A stretch of 40,367 nt of DNA from Bacteroidia bacterium. GTDB taxonomy: Bacteria; Bacteroidota; Bacteroidia; B-17B0; Aurantibacillaceae. The DNA lies in contig JACMNO010000004.1 in the NCBI GenBank assembly GCA_014378485.1, positions 1 through 40,367 of the forward strand, in the 5' to 3' direction. A program made the position numbers and the translations under genes. Positions 8,447 through 17,425 of the stretch are shown here, in pieces; the stretch's first letter is position 1; every line of letters starts with the position of its first letter. The notes under the pieces are model-generated. The model saw only the letters and a program-made list of their open reading frames with translations. It did not search any database and was not told the DNA's origin.

Positions 8447-9691
8447 TTATTTAGTTGCTTTTTCTTTCTTTGCCTTTTCTTTCAATGGCAAAATTAATGT
8501 GTAACCTAAACGTTTTTTTAAATTTGTAACTGCCTCAATATAATCATGGTATTGCAGTCTGTATTTAAAGTCAAGGTTATTCTGGTATTCCATAGCAATT
8601 TCCACAAACAAAGACAAACGCTCTTCAAATGAAACGGTTCCAATAGTTTTAGGGAATTTGTAATCGATTAAATATTCAAACAGGTTCAACTTGGTTTGTG
8701 CTAAAAAACGTTCCACCAGTTTTTCTGTATCTAATTTTATTTGCTGCTCTACCCCTTTATCCTTAAAATTGCCTGCCATTTTATCGGCCAGACCACGCAC
8801 CATTAATCGAGTAATTTTATATTTCTCTGCAATCCGCTTACACAAAACATGTCCATCATCGCTGTATAAAAAGTCAATGGGTATTTTTGTTTTTGGCGTT
8901 TTATGGCCGTTATGTTTCAAGGTATTGATGTTGGAAACAATCTCCCTGAAGTTTGTTTTAAAATGAAGCGTGCCGTGATCTTTTACTTCTTTTAAGCGTT
9001 GAGCTTTTTTATAAACATCTAACTGGTACTGAATTTTATTAATGAAATCAGTAATGTCCGTCTGGATCTCGATTAAGAAATCGAGATTTTCAATCAGACT
9101 TATTTTCAGTGCAGAAACAATTCCAAATAATTCTGTGTCATTGGTGATATTGAACAATATCCTGGTCTCATCAACAATTAAATTAGTTTGCTTAATAAAT
9201 TCTATGATCGTATCACGTTTCTCACGATAATCTTCCAGCTTTTGTAATTTGATGCGATAATTACTCTCGTTCTTGTAAGTATCATCTACATTTTTTTGCA
9301 GCTTAATGATCTCACGTGTCAACGTTGAATTGATTCGTTTCAGGTATTTTTTGATACTACGCAGAAAGCGCATTTCACGGGCTTCCTGGTAGAATTTAAT
9401 ATGGCGTTTTAATTCGTTGATGTAATCATTTATGAAACCGGGAGTTACTTCACCGATCTCCATAAAGTCCTCAAACATCGCTACCACTGCGTCGTTTAAG
9501 CTTACTACATTTTCATATTCATACAAAATATCCAATGCAACCAACTTGCGGTATTGTTCCTCAGAAATATCATCGCGGCCTAGTAATTCATTAACAGTAA
9601 TGTGGTCGCGCTGCCCGAATAGTAATTCCACTACACCACGATTGTGGTATAGATTTGATAGTAAATCTTTTACATTAACCTGTAAACTCAT
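8447..9691 (-). CDS. MksF/JetA-like kleisin subunit
   Basis: First gene of the SMC operon, 414 residues, with no signal peptide or membrane segment. The N-terminal 90 or so residues look like a winged-helix domain (DHITVNELLGRDDISEEQYR, then LVALDILYEYENVVSLNDAV). Long amphipathic helices follow (about 90-245, with DDTYKNESNYRIKLQKLEDY), then a C-terminal domain with FLYSDDGHVLCKRIAEKY that could be the kleisin cap. Size, domain plan and gene order match MksF/JetA. The kleisin would connect the two SMC heads and bind the MksE-like subunit encoded 66 nt downstream. The lysine-rich tail KEKAKKEKATK is unstructured. The family call is from architecture and context, not from an alignment. Confidence 0.66.
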   Translation of the reverse strand: MSLQVNVKDLLSNLYHNRGVVELLFGQRDHITVNELLGRDDISEEQYRKLVALDILYEYENVVSLNDAVVAMFEDFMEIGEVTPGFINDYINELKRHIKFYQEAREMRFLRSIKKYLKRINSTLTREIIKLQKNVDDTYKNESNYRIKLQKLEDYREKRDTIIEFIKQTNLIVDETRILFNITNDTELFGIVSALKISLIENLDFLIEIQTDITDFINKIQYQLDVYKKAQRLKEVKDHGTLHFKTNFREIVSNINTLKHNGHKTPKTKIPIDFLYSDDGHVLCKRIAEKYKITRLMVRGLADKMAGNFKDKGVEQQIKLDTEKLVERFLAQTKLNLFEYLIDYKFPKTIGTVSFEERLSLFVEIAMEYQNNLDFKYRLQYHDYIEAVTNLKKRLGYTLILPLKEKAKKEKATK

Positions 9692-9890
9692 TAATTAGTG
9701 ATTGTTTAACAGCTAAAAATACGAAGGCTTTATAGCCCAATGAATTCGGGTTATTAACAAAAAGTGAGGTAATTAACGAAACCACTACGCTTTCTTTTGT
9801 AAGTACCTGATAAATAGCTTTTTTAATGTTAATTAGACGTTGATAACGGGAATAAGAATTAAGATTCTTCAGCAATTTTCGTTTTAACAT
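9675..9890 (-). CDS. Doubtful small ORF upstream of the SMC operon
   Basis: A 71-codon reading frame with an ATG start whose stop codon lies 17 nt inside the MksF-like gene. The translation is basic at its N-terminus (MLKRKLLKNLNSYSRYQRL) and more hydrophobic later, with no recognised domain. The overlap could allow translational coupling, but the stretch is also the only space for the operon promoter, and a weak promoter candidate (9714-9740) lies inside it. It is more likely to be non-coding than a gene. Confidence 0.2.
   Translation of the reverse strand: MLKRKLLKNLNSYSRYQRLINIKKAIYQVLTKESVVVSLITSLFVNNPNSLGYKAFVFLAVKQSLINEFTG
9714..9740 (-). promoter_or_regulatory. Weak promoter candidate for the SMC operon
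   Basis: On the minus strand TTG (9740-9738) is followed after 16 nt by TATTTTTA (9721-9714), which is 7 of 8 to the Bacteroidota -7 box TAnnTTTG. This would give a leader of about 15 nt before the MksF-like ATG at 9691. The spacing is slightly short and the last base of the box is wrong. Confidence 0.3.
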
Positions 9891-9976
9891 ATAAAATTGA
9901 CCGATTGCTTAATTATCCCATAAAACTCTGATTAAAACCTAAAATAAAATTGTAAATTAGATTAAATTACGCAACT

Positions 9977-11029
9977 ATGAAAATCAGGTTTAAAAATCTA
10001 ATATTTTGTCTTTTGTTATTACAAACAATAATTATGTGTTCACAAAATGACTCAATCATTTTCTCCATAACCAAACCACTTTGTTATGGGAATTGCAATG
10101 GCTCAATAACTGCTTCTGTTAGCGGAACAAATGCTCCATATTCTTTCTTATGGAGTAATGGGGCTACAACAAATTCTATTACAGGTTTATGCGTAAATGA
10201 TTATACCTTGAGTGTAACAAATAATAATTCTGTTACTACTACAAGTGTAGCTACATTAAGTCAGCCTCCACCTCTAATAGTAAATCAAAACTGGTATTGT
10301 GGTTTGGATTGTTATATGCAAACCGGCTTTGGAGCTACAGTTTGTATCAATCCAACCGGAGGGACTCTTCCTTATTTATATGATGTTATTGACATTAATG
10401 GAACATCACTTTATACCACTGTAAATGGTAATTTTTCATGTTTTGGCGCAGCCCAAGGGGCCTACAACATAATTATGACTGACAGTAATAGTTGCCAAGC
10501 TTTTTTGTATGGAAATTTTATTGTTTTGGATAGCACAAATTGCTATACCACTTTTAGTAGCCCAACCTGCTCCACATGTTGTGACGGTATGGTTCAATTA
10601 AATTTCAACAATCCCTGTCCTAGTTGTGTTACTACTCTTGAACAAGCTGGGGTTACATATACCTCCAGCACACACACATTTACTAATGTATGCTTAGGAT
10701 CCTATACAATAACTGCAACTAACTTCGGGTGTCCTTCTGTTTTTATTGATACGTTATCAAGGCCAACATACATTCGTGAATCAGACAATTACATTAAGAT
10801 AACATTATTTCCAAATCCCACAAACGGTATTATTAAAATAAACACAAACAATGATCATTATAAATTAGCCGTAATTAACACGATTGGAATGATTGTTTCC
10901 GAAACTATAATAAATAATTCTGACCGCGTCACTATTGATATAAGTGACCTTCCGAAAGGCATTTACATTTTTCAATTTAAGAATAAATCAAATCAAGTAG
11001 TTACCCACAAAAAAATCATATTAGAATAA
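9977..11029 (+). CDS. Secreted SprB-repeat protein with T9SS sorting domain
   Basis: Exported protein of 350 residues. An N-terminal signal peptide is followed by a SprB-type repeat (about 30-95) with YSFLWSNGATTNSITGL, the motif seen in the gliding adhesin SprB and many other Bacteroidota surface proteins. The middle is rich in cysteine (for example SSPTCSTCCDGMVQLNF and PCPSCV), suggesting disulphide-stabilised beta domains. The C-terminal 75 residues form a type A T9SS sorting domain: LFPNPTNGIIKIN, then DISDLPKGIYIFQF. It should therefore cross the outer membrane and be released or surface-anchored. Its stop codon shares bases with the start of bshC (TAATG), which is odd for a surface protein. 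Confidence 0.85.
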   Translation: MKIRFKNLIFCLLLLQTIIMCSQNDSIIFSITKPLCYGNCNGSITASVSGTNAPYSFLWSNGATTNSITGLCVNDYTLSVTNNNSVTTTSVATLSQPPPLIVNQNWYCGLDCYMQTGFGATVCINPTGGTLPYLYDVIDINGTSLYTTVNGNFSCFGAAQGAYNIIMTDSNSCQAFLYGNFIVLDSTNCYTTFSSPTCSTCCDGMVQLNFNNPCPSCVTTLEQAGVTYTSSTHTFTNVCLGSYTITATNFGCPSVFIDTLSRPTYIRESDNYIKITLFPNPTNGIIKINTNNDHYKLAVINTIGMIVSETIINNSDRVTIDISDLPKGIYIFQFKNKSNQVVTHKKIILE

Positions 11030-12630
11030 TGCTTTTTAGCAAACAAACCCTAGTATTAGAAAAAACAGATCTTTTCAGTTCACTGTTTCAAGATTATATT
11101 TCTGAATCAGAAAAAGTAAAACCATTTTATTCAGATCACATTCATAATAAAGATTTTGCTTCTTATTTAGAAAACAATCCGTTTCAGGATTTAGACAGAA
11201 TACAATTAGTAAAATCATTACAAATACAATCGGCGTTGGTTGATAATACTTCTGATTCATCTTTAGCTAATATTATCTTGCTGAAAAACCTAACGACTTA
11301 CACAGTTACCACGGGGCACCAGTTATGTCTGTTCACTGGGCCCTTGTATTTTATTTATAAGATCATCAGCACTATTAATTTATGTAAAACGCTGAAAGAA
11401 AATTTCCCTGATAAAAATTTTATTCCTGTTTACTGGATGGCAAGTGAAGATCACGATTTTGAAGAAATCAATCATGTGAATGTGTTCGGAAAAAAAATTG
11501 CCTGGAACAGTACACAAAAAGGAAGTGTTGGAGAATTGAGTACAGAAGGATTACAAGAAGTGATCGTTGAACTTAAAACTATTTTAGGCGACAATGAAAA
11601 TTCAAATGAACTGATTCAATTATTTGAAAAAGCATATACACAACATCTAAATTTAGCTGATGCAACGCGTTATCTGGTAAATGAATTGTTTGGAGAATAT
11701 GGAATAGTAATTTTGGATGGAAATGATCTGGAATTAAAACAATTATTTAAAGAAGAATTTAAAAAAGATATTTTTGAAAACTCACCTTTTAAGCTGGTCA
11801 ATAAAACAATTGATGATTTAAAGAAACATTATTCCGCTCAGGTTACTCCAAGAGAAATCAATGTTTTTTATAAAGACAAAGGAGTTAGAGAACGCATTGA
11901 AAAACAAGGTGAGCGTTTTGTTGTTTTAAATACAGATATTAGTTTTTCAAAAAAAGAACTTGAAGATATTATTGAAAATAGCCCGCAAAAATTAAGTCCG
12001 AATGTGGTACTAAGACCGTTATACCAGCAAAAAATATTACCAAACATTGCGTATGTAGGAGGGCCAGGAGAATTGGCGTACTGGCTGGAATACAAAAGCA
12101 TGTTTGATGCCTTTACAATTTCGATGCCCATTTTAATGCCCCGCAATTTTGTGATGGTATTGGATAAAGTAAATCAAAATAAATTACACAAACTCAATTT
12201 AAACACTGAAGATATTTTTAAAGACGGTGAAGAATTAGTGAAGCACTTGATTAAAACGCAACACAATGATATTAACCTCGAAGAAGCAAAAAAACAGTTA
12301 GCGAAAATATATTCAGAGATTACAGAAACGGTTCTTAATATTGACAAAACCCTGGGGGGCACGGCAGAAGCGGAAAAACAGAAGGCTATTAACGGATTAG
12401 GGTCCATTGAACAAAAAATAATTAAAGCCCTGAAACAAAAATCAGAAACGGATGTCAACCAGATTTGGTCTTTGAAAGAAAAATTATTTCCTAAAAATAA
12501 TCCGCAGGAGCGCACAGATAATTTCAGCATGTATTATTCAAAATACGGAAAAGAATTTATTGCCAGCCTTGTATCTGAATTGAGTTACGATTTACAAAAA
12601 TTTGAGTATACCTTATTAAAAGAGATTTAA
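11029..12630 (+). CDS. bshC: Bacillithiol biosynthesis cysteine-adding enzyme BshC
   Basis: Cytosolic protein of 533 residues, the normal length for BshC, which is thought to add cysteine to glucosaminyl-malate in the last step of bacillithiol synthesis. Diagnostic stretches are TVTTGHQLCLFTGPLYFIYK in the Rossmann-like core, PVYWMASEDHDFEEINHV, VLRPLYQQKILPNIAYVGGP and the C-terminal coiled-coil region before YYSKYGKEFI. The start overlaps the stop of the preceding T9SS cargo gene by one base, so translation is probably coupled. The end lies 4 bp from the stop of the convergent small membrane protein gene. bshA and bshB are not in the window. Confidence 0.95.
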   Translation: MLFSKQTLVLEKTDLFSSLFQDYISESEKVKPFYSDHIHNKDFASYLENNPFQDLDRIQLVKSLQIQSALVDNTSDSSLANIILLKNLTTYTVTTGHQLCLFTGPLYFIYKIISTINLCKTLKENFPDKNFIPVYWMASEDHDFEEINHVNVFGKKIAWNSTQKGSVGELSTEGLQEVIVELKTILGDNENSNELIQLFEKAYTQHLNLADATRYLVNELFGEYGIVILDGNDLELKQLFKEEFKKDIFENSPFKLVNKTIDDLKKHYSAQVTPREINVFYKDKGVRERIEKQGERFVVLNTDISFSKKELEDIIENSPQKLSPNVVLRPLYQQKILPNIAYVGGPGELAYWLEYKSMFDAFTISMPILMPRNFVMVLDKVNQNKLHKLNLNTEDIFKDGEELVKHLIKTQHNDINLEEAKKQLAKIYSEITETVLNIDKTLGGTAEAEKQKAINGLGSIEQKIIKALKQKSETDVNQIWSLKEKLFPKNNPQERTDNFSMYYSKYGKEFIASLVSELSYDLQKFEYTLLKEI

Positions 12631-12634
12631 GATT

Positions 12635-12895
12635 CTACAGCTCTTCTTCTGCAATCTCTTTGCCCCTGATATTTCTCCAAAGAGAAACGATTTGTTTTCT
12701 GAAAATGAATGCAATCAATAAATAAGGTACGGCCATTAAATATAAAATACCTGTATTCAATCCGCCTGCCACTGAGTTTTTTTGCCCCTGGCTGCTTTCA
12801 ACAGAAGCTTTACACATAGCGCATTGTGCTTCTGCAAATTCCGGCAATATTATTATTAGCAGTATAATGGCGAATATGAAGATGCGTTTTTTCAT
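12635..12895 (-). CDS. Small CxxC membrane protein
   Basis: A protein of 86 residues with two hydrophobic segments: a signal-like N-terminus (about 3-21, ending PEFAEAQ) and a second transmembrane helix (about 46-66, TGILYLMAVPYLLIAFIF). Between them lies QCAMCKASVESSQGQ, with a CxxC pair just after the predicted cleavage site. The tail is short and charged. Small proteins of this layout recur in Bacteroidota, but I know no function for them; metal or haem binding through CxxC would be speculation. It reads towards bshC with only 4 bp between the stops. Confidence 0.75.
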   Translation of the reverse strand: MKKRIFIFAIILLIIILPEFAEAQCAMCKASVESSQGQKNSVAGGLNTGILYLMAVPYLLIAFIFRKQIVSLWRNIRGKEIAEEEL

Positions 12896-12909
12896 TTTTA
12901 AATTTTCTT

Positions 12910-12969
12910 CGGCAGATACCGCAGAATTGCACGGATAGAGATCCGTGAGAATCAGCGTGATTTGCGGGA
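12910..12969. repeat. Short intergenic repeat, ATCCGTG family (copy 1)
   Basis: Fills most of the 100-nt gap between the pgeF end and the small membrane protein start. It has a small hairpin, ACGGAT (12931-12936) with ATCCGT (12941-12946), followed by a phased series of similar words (ATCCGTG, AATCAGCG, ATTTGCGG). The second copy is at 24233-24283 in opposite orientation; the two share ATCyGTGnnAATCnnCGnnATyTG. Confidence 0.6.
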
Positions 12970-12995
12970 CAATTTTTATGCAACAAATTTACTAA

Positions 12996-13703
12996 TTATT
13001 TCAACATGATCACTGCCCACATTCTTCCTGTTTTTCCATGGTCTCTTCGGTAAGAAAAGAAATCAGGCTCAGTTGTGCACCGGTTCATGCTCCAAATATG
13101 TTGTTTTAAAATGCCATTTTCTTCTGCTACAAATTGATTTGCTTTCAAAAGATCCAATTGGCGGTTGTTCCAGCAGATTTCAGGAAAATGATGATCCCTG
13201 AACTGTTGTATCACCTCCTCACTCACCTCATAATTCTCTGCACAAATACCCTGGCCGATAGCAACTTTAATAAATTTCTTTTCTGCACCAATTTTCACCA
13301 TTTCCTCGATCGTATTTTTAACAATTCGTCCTAATGTCCCTTTCCAGCCACAATGCGCAGCGCCAATCACTTTATTTTTATCATCGTAAAATAAAATAGG
13401 ATAACAATCGGCTGCTCCAACTGCAATAGCAAGATTTAGTTGATTGGTCACTAAAGCATCACCGGTTTGTTTTCCGGGAAATGCCCTGCAAACACTATTA
13501 CTATGAACTTGATTTAAATAAGATACCTGCTGCATTTCAATCCCCAGATGATCTAAGGCACGTCTTCTATTCTCTTCAATATTTTCAGGCAAATCTTCGG
13601 TTCCTCCCAAGTTCAAACTCATAAAAGGTTCAGGCGAAACACCTCCGTGACGTGTTGAAAAACCATGGATTGTGTTAATATTAGGGCTATTTATCCAGTA
13701 CAT
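12996..13703 (-). CDS. pgeF: PgeF/YfiH family (multicopper polyphenol oxidase-like) protein
   Basis: Cytosolic protein of 235 residues of the YfiH/YlmD/LACC1 family, described as peptidoglycan editing factor in E. coli and as a purine nucleoside-cleaving enzyme in other members. The metal-site residues are all present: H67 in NQVHSN, C100 in ADCYPI and H117 in GAAHCGWKG. The family start HGFSTRHGGVS and the end SYRRDHGKTGRMWAVIML are also present. It is divergent from the RNA helicase gene, with 70 bp between the starts. Family membership is sure; which activity dominates is not shown by the sequence. Confidence 0.93.
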   Translation of the reverse strand: MYWINSPNINTIHGFSTRHGGVSPEPFMSLNLGGTEDLPENIEENRRRALDHLGIEMQQVSYLNQVHSNSVCRAFPGKQTGDALVTNQLNLAIAVGAADCYPILFYDDKNKVIGAAHCGWKGTLGRIVKNTIEEMVKIGAEKKFIKVAIGQGICAENYEVSEEVIQQFRDHHFPEICWNNRQLDLLKANQFVAEENGILKQHIWSMNRCTTEPDFFSYRRDHGKTGRMWAVIMLK

Positions 13704-13773
13704 TTTTGTAGCATTTTCCTATAAAAATAGTAAATTAGCTCTTTAAAAATTAACTTATTAAATACCTATACTT

Positions 13774-15030
13774 TTGACTTTCAACGATTTTAATTTCGAC
13801 CAATCAATAATAGATGGTTTGCAGTCCATGGGCTACAAATTACCTACTCCCATTCAGCAACAAGCCATTCCTGTTATCCAGGCCGGCAAAGATCTTATAG
13901 CCTGCGCACAAACAGGTACAGGAAAAACAGCAGCTTTTGTATTACCAATTCTAGATAAAATTCTCAAAACCAAAAAAGGCGGCATCAACACGCTCATTAT
14001 TGCGCCTACCCGTGAGCTGGTTTTACAAATCGACCAGCAAATTGAAGGCATGGCTTATTTCTGTGGAGTTAGCTCTATAGGAATTTATGGCGGTAATGAT
14101 GGCATTGCCTGGGGAAGACAAGCCAGCGCCTTAAAAGAAGGTGTGGATATTGTGATTGCCACTCCCGGCCGTTTAATTGCATTACTCCAATCTGGTGATG
14201 TAAAGTTTGACACTATTGAACATTTGATTTTGGATGAAGCGGACCGAATGTTAGATATGGGTTTTTCGGATGATATTAAAACCATTTTAAAATATGTTCC
14301 CGAGAAAAGACAAACCGTTATGTTCTCTGCAACGATGGCTCCAAAGATCAGGGTATTGGCCGGACATTTATTGCAAAATCCGGAATCCATCAACATTGCT
14401 ATTTCCAAACCGGCAGCTGGTATTGTGCAGCAAGCCTATGTTGTATACGAAAATCAAAAAGAAAAATTATTGAAAGAGATTTTAAAGAACGAAGATTTTT
14501 CATCCATTATTGTTTTCTCCTCCACCAAAGAAAAAGTAAAAGATTTAGCACAAACATTTAAAGCATTAAAATATTCTGTTCAAGGATTTTCTTCTGATTT
14601 AGAACAAACCGAGCGTGAAGAGATCATGCGAAATTTTAAAGCACGTAAACTCCGTATTTTAATCGGTACTGATATTTTATCACGAGGTATTGATGTGGAC
14701 GGTATTAGCTTAGTAGTTAATTACGATGCGCCACCGGATCCTGAAGATTACATTCACCGTATTGGAAGAACAGCCCGTGCAGAGAAAGCAGGTGTGGCAA
14801 TTACGTTTATAAATGAAAAAGATCAGCCGCGTTTTGCTCAAATTGAAGCCCTGATGGGAATTGATGTTGTTAAAATGCCGATTCCGGAAGAGTATGGAAA
14901 AGGCCCGGAATACAACCCGGATGCCGCTAAGAAAAAATTTGACGGGCCCAGATCATTTAATAATAAAAGTGGTGGTGGTGGTGCAAAGTCAGGAAATAAA
15001 AAATCTTTTCACAAACCTAAAAAAGCATAA
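13774..15030 (+). CDS. DEAD-box RNA helicase, RhlE-like
   Basis: ATP-dependent RNA helicase of 418 residues. All core motifs are present in order: Q-motif GYKLPTPIQQQA, motif I AQTGTGKT, PTRELV, DEAD (within LILDEADRMLDMGF), SAT, SRGIDV and HRIGRTAR. The tail is rich in G, S and K (NNKSGGGGAKSGNKKSFHKP), as usual in RhlE-type proteins that act in ribosome assembly and RNA turnover at low temperature. The start is a TTG; the encoded MTFNDFNFDQSI fits the family N-terminus and no ATG lies nearby in frame. Separating RhlE from DeaD-like paralogues is from length and tail only. Confidence 0.93.
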   Translation: MTFNDFNFDQSIIDGLQSMGYKLPTPIQQQAIPVIQAGKDLIACAQTGTGKTAAFVLPILDKILKTKKGGINTLIIAPTRELVLQIDQQIEGMAYFCGVSSIGIYGGNDGIAWGRQASALKEGVDIVIATPGRLIALLQSGDVKFDTIEHLILDEADRMLDMGFSDDIKTILKYVPEKRQTVMFSATMAPKIRVLAGHLLQNPESINIAISKPAAGIVQQAYVVYENQKEKLLKEILKNEDFSSIIVFSSTKEKVKDLAQTFKALKYSVQGFSSDLEQTEREEIMRNFKARKLRILIGTDILSRGIDVDGISLVVNYDAPPDPEDYIHRIGRTARAEKAGVAITFINEKDQPRFAQIEALMGIDVVKMPIPEEYGKGPEYNPDAAKKKFDGPRSFNNKSGGGGAKSGNKKSFHKPKKA

Positions 15031-15066
15031 TATTTAGGCAAACTGTTTATTTAAAACATTAAAAAA

Positions 15067-16659
15067 ATGAAGAATTCATCAACAGTCTTAGAGATTAAAC
15101 CAACAGATACTACTATGAACTCAAAAATAACTTTACTTGAACAAAAGCAAGCAGAAGCCCTTTTAGGTGGTGGCCAAAAACGTATTGATGCTCAGCATAA
15201 AAAAGGAAAACTAACCGCCCGCGAACGTCTTCATTTTTTACTGGATGAGGGAAGTTTTGAAGAAATCGGAATGATGGTAACACATCGCAGTAAGGATTTT
15301 GGTTTGGAAAATGAACTCTATTTAGGCGACGGTGTAGTAACGGGCTACGGAACCATTCACGGCAGATTAGTTTATGTGTTCTCACAAGATTTTACTGTAT
15401 TCGGGGGATCCTTATCTGAAACACATGCTGAAAAAATTTGCAAGGTAATGGACCTTGCTATGAAAAATGGTGCGCCATTCATCGGCCTAAATGATAGTGG
15501 TGGTGCCAGAATCCAGGAAGGCGTTGTTTCGTTGGGAGGTTATGCCGATATTTTTTACCGTAACGTAAGGGCCAGCGGCGTTATACCACAATTATCAGGA
15601 ATTATGGGGCCCTGCGCCGGTGGTGCGGTTTACAGTCCTGCTATGACAGATTTTATTTTAATGGTAGAAAACACCAGTTATATGTTTGTAACAGGGCCAA
15701 ATGTTGTAAAAACAGTAACACACGAAGAGGTAACATCCGAAGAGTTAGGTGGCGCTATGACACATGCTACTAAAAGTGGCGTGACACATTTTGCCTGTGC
15801 CAATGAAATTGAAGCTATTACCAATATTAAACAAATATTAAGTTACGTACCTCAGAATTGTGAAGAAGATGCGCCAAGTGTACCATACGAAAACACAGGT
15901 TCAGAATCAAGGCCTGAATTAAATACCATCATCCCGGAGAATGCTAATCAACCTTACGATATCCGTGAAGTGATTGAAAAGGTAATTGATGATAATAGCT
16001 TTTTAGAAATTCATAAACTTTTTGCAGAGAATATCGTTGTTGGATTCGCGCGTTTAGCAGGACGATCTATTGGTATCGTGGCTAACCAACCGGCTGTATT
16101 GGCAGGAGTTTTAGATATTCATTCATCTACAAAAGCGGCCCGTTTTGTAAGATTCTGCGATTGCTTTAATATTCCATTATTAGTGTTTGAAGATGTACCG
16201 GGTTTCTTACCGGGAACTGACCAGGAGTGGAACGCGATCATTACTAATGGTGCTAAATTATTATATGCCTTCAGCGAAGCAACAGTTCCAAGAATTACAG
16301 TGATCACCCGTAAAGCATATGGTGGCGCTTATGATGTAATGAACAGTAAACACATTGGTGCTGATATGAACTTCGCCTGGCCAATTGCTGAGATCGCTGT
16401 GATGGGTGCTAAAGGCGCTGCTGAAATTATTTTTAAAGGAGAGATTTCTGCTGCTGCCAATAAAGATGAAAAATGGAAAGAGAAAGAAACAGAATACCAA
16501 ACGATGTTTGCTAACCCATACCGTGCTGCAGAAAGAGGATTTATTGACGAAGTGATTAAACCGGAACAGACACGTGAGAAATTAATCCGTGCGTTTAAAA
16601 TGCTGGAGAACAAAGTTGATAAATTACCTAAAAAGAAACACGGCAACATTCCATTATAA
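15067..16659 (+). CDS. Acyl-CoA carboxylase carboxyltransferase (beta) subunit, propionyl-CoA type
   Basis: Biotin-dependent carboxyltransferase of 530 residues that transfers CO2 from carboxybiotin to an acyl-CoA, most likely propionyl-CoA giving methylmalonyl-CoA. Diagnostic segments are [20 protein letters not shown], the first oxyanion-hole region [14 protein letters not shown] with [13 protein letters not shown], and the second with [13 protein letters not shown] and [11 protein letters not shown]. The N-terminus is uncertain: the ATG at 15067 adds 16 residues before a second ATG at 15115 ([12 protein letters not shown]) that fits the family better. The biotin carboxylase partner is not in the window. 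A two-TM protein gene follows after only 2 bp. Confidence 0.92.
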   Translation: MKNSSTVLEIKPTDTTMNSKITLLEQKQAEALLGGGQKRIDAQHKKGKLTARERLHFLLDEGSFEEIGMMVTHRSKDFGLENELYLGDGVVTGYGTIHGRLVYVFSQDFTVFGGSLSETHAEKICKVMDLAMKNGAPFIGLNDSGGARIQEGVVSLGGYADIFYRNVRASGVIPQLSGIMGPCAGGAVYSPAMTDFILMVENTSYMFVTGPNVVKTVTHEEVTSEELGGAMTHATKSGVTHFACANEIEAITNIKQILSYVPQNCEEDAPSVPYENTGSESRPELNTIIPENANQPYDIREVIEKVIDDNSFLEIHKLFAENIVVGFARLAGRSIGIVANQPAVLAGVLDIHSSTKAARFVRFCDCFNIPLLVFEDVPGFLPGTDQEWNAIITNGAKLLYAFSEATVPRITVITRKAYGGAYDVMNSKHIGADMNFAWPIAEIAVMGAKGAAEIIFKGEISAAANKDEKWKEKETEYQTMFANPYRAAERGFIDEVIKPEQTREKLIRAFKMLENKVDKLPKKKHGNIPL

Positions 16660-16661
16660 AT

Positions 16662-17405
16662 ATGTTTTTAAACGCTGCTTTATTAATTGGACTTGGAGTC
16701 ATGTGTTTAATCATGACGGTGGTGGCTCTTATTTTTGGTGTTATTGCTTTGGCAAACAACAAACCCGCTAAATTTATTTGGCTCACTGTTTTTTTATGTT
16801 CATTGATTGGACTCATTTTCTGCATCTTTATGGTGGTGAGAAAGGCCGTAAATGCTGTAGAGAACTTCACAGAAAATACAATCAGTCAGATGGATAGTTT
16901 TTCGGATAGCCTAAAAGATAATAGCATTAACAGGCATATAATTAATACCAGCAGCGCGCAAGTTCAATTATTAAAAAGTTATTTACCGGCTACTATTTTA
17001 AATAATGAACCCGAAGAATTTTATACTTATTCAGGTTTTAAGGATTATTACCGCTTTCCGTTGCGCTACCCTTTTTCAATACATTGCATGAATACAAAAG
17101 ATAATGGAGAACTATATAATGAAGTGAACGTTGTGCGTTTTGATGAAAACGATAACGCAGAAATATATTCCGGTATCAGTAACATTAACCAAATTGCCTT
17201 TGATAAAAATTTTCTGTTAATAGAACAGGCTTTGACTTCCACACGCACTGACAAAATCATCAACCATTATATCCTTTTTAATTATGAAACCGAGAAAAAA
17301 GAGGAAGCCACTTCTCTATCAAAATTATTGCAATTAGCTAAAGAAAAAGGCTATACCGGCCCTGATACATTAATGACTCTAGTGCAGTACCATCAATTGT
17401 TTTAA
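16662..17405 (+). CDS. Two-TM membrane protein of unknown function
   Basis: A protein of 247 residues with two N-terminal transmembrane helices (about 5-31 and 38-62, ILFAL-rich, ending MVVRKAVNA). A short acidic coiled stretch follows and then a soluble domain of about 150 residues containing YYRFPLRYPFSIHCM and FNYETEKKEEATSLS. I do not recognise the family. It starts 2 bp after the carboxyltransferase stop, so it is cotranscribed with it, and it precedes the beta-barrel protein gene by 20 bp. Coding status is supported by the tight spacing and by a composition like its neighbours. Confidence 0.75.
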   Translation: MFLNAALLIGLGVMCLIMTVVALIFGVIALANNKPAKFIWLTVFLCSLIGLIFCIFMVVRKAVNAVENFTENTISQMDSFSDSLKDNSINRHIINTSSAQVQLLKSYLPATILNNEPEEFYTYSGFKDYYRFPLRYPFSIHCMNTKDNGELYNEVNVVRFDENDNAEIYSGISNINQIAFDKNFLLIEQALTSTRTDKIINHYILFNYETEKKEEATSLSKLLQLAKEKGYTGPDTLMTLVQYHQLF

Positions 17406-17425
17406 TTTTTTTCTAACTTAGGTAG

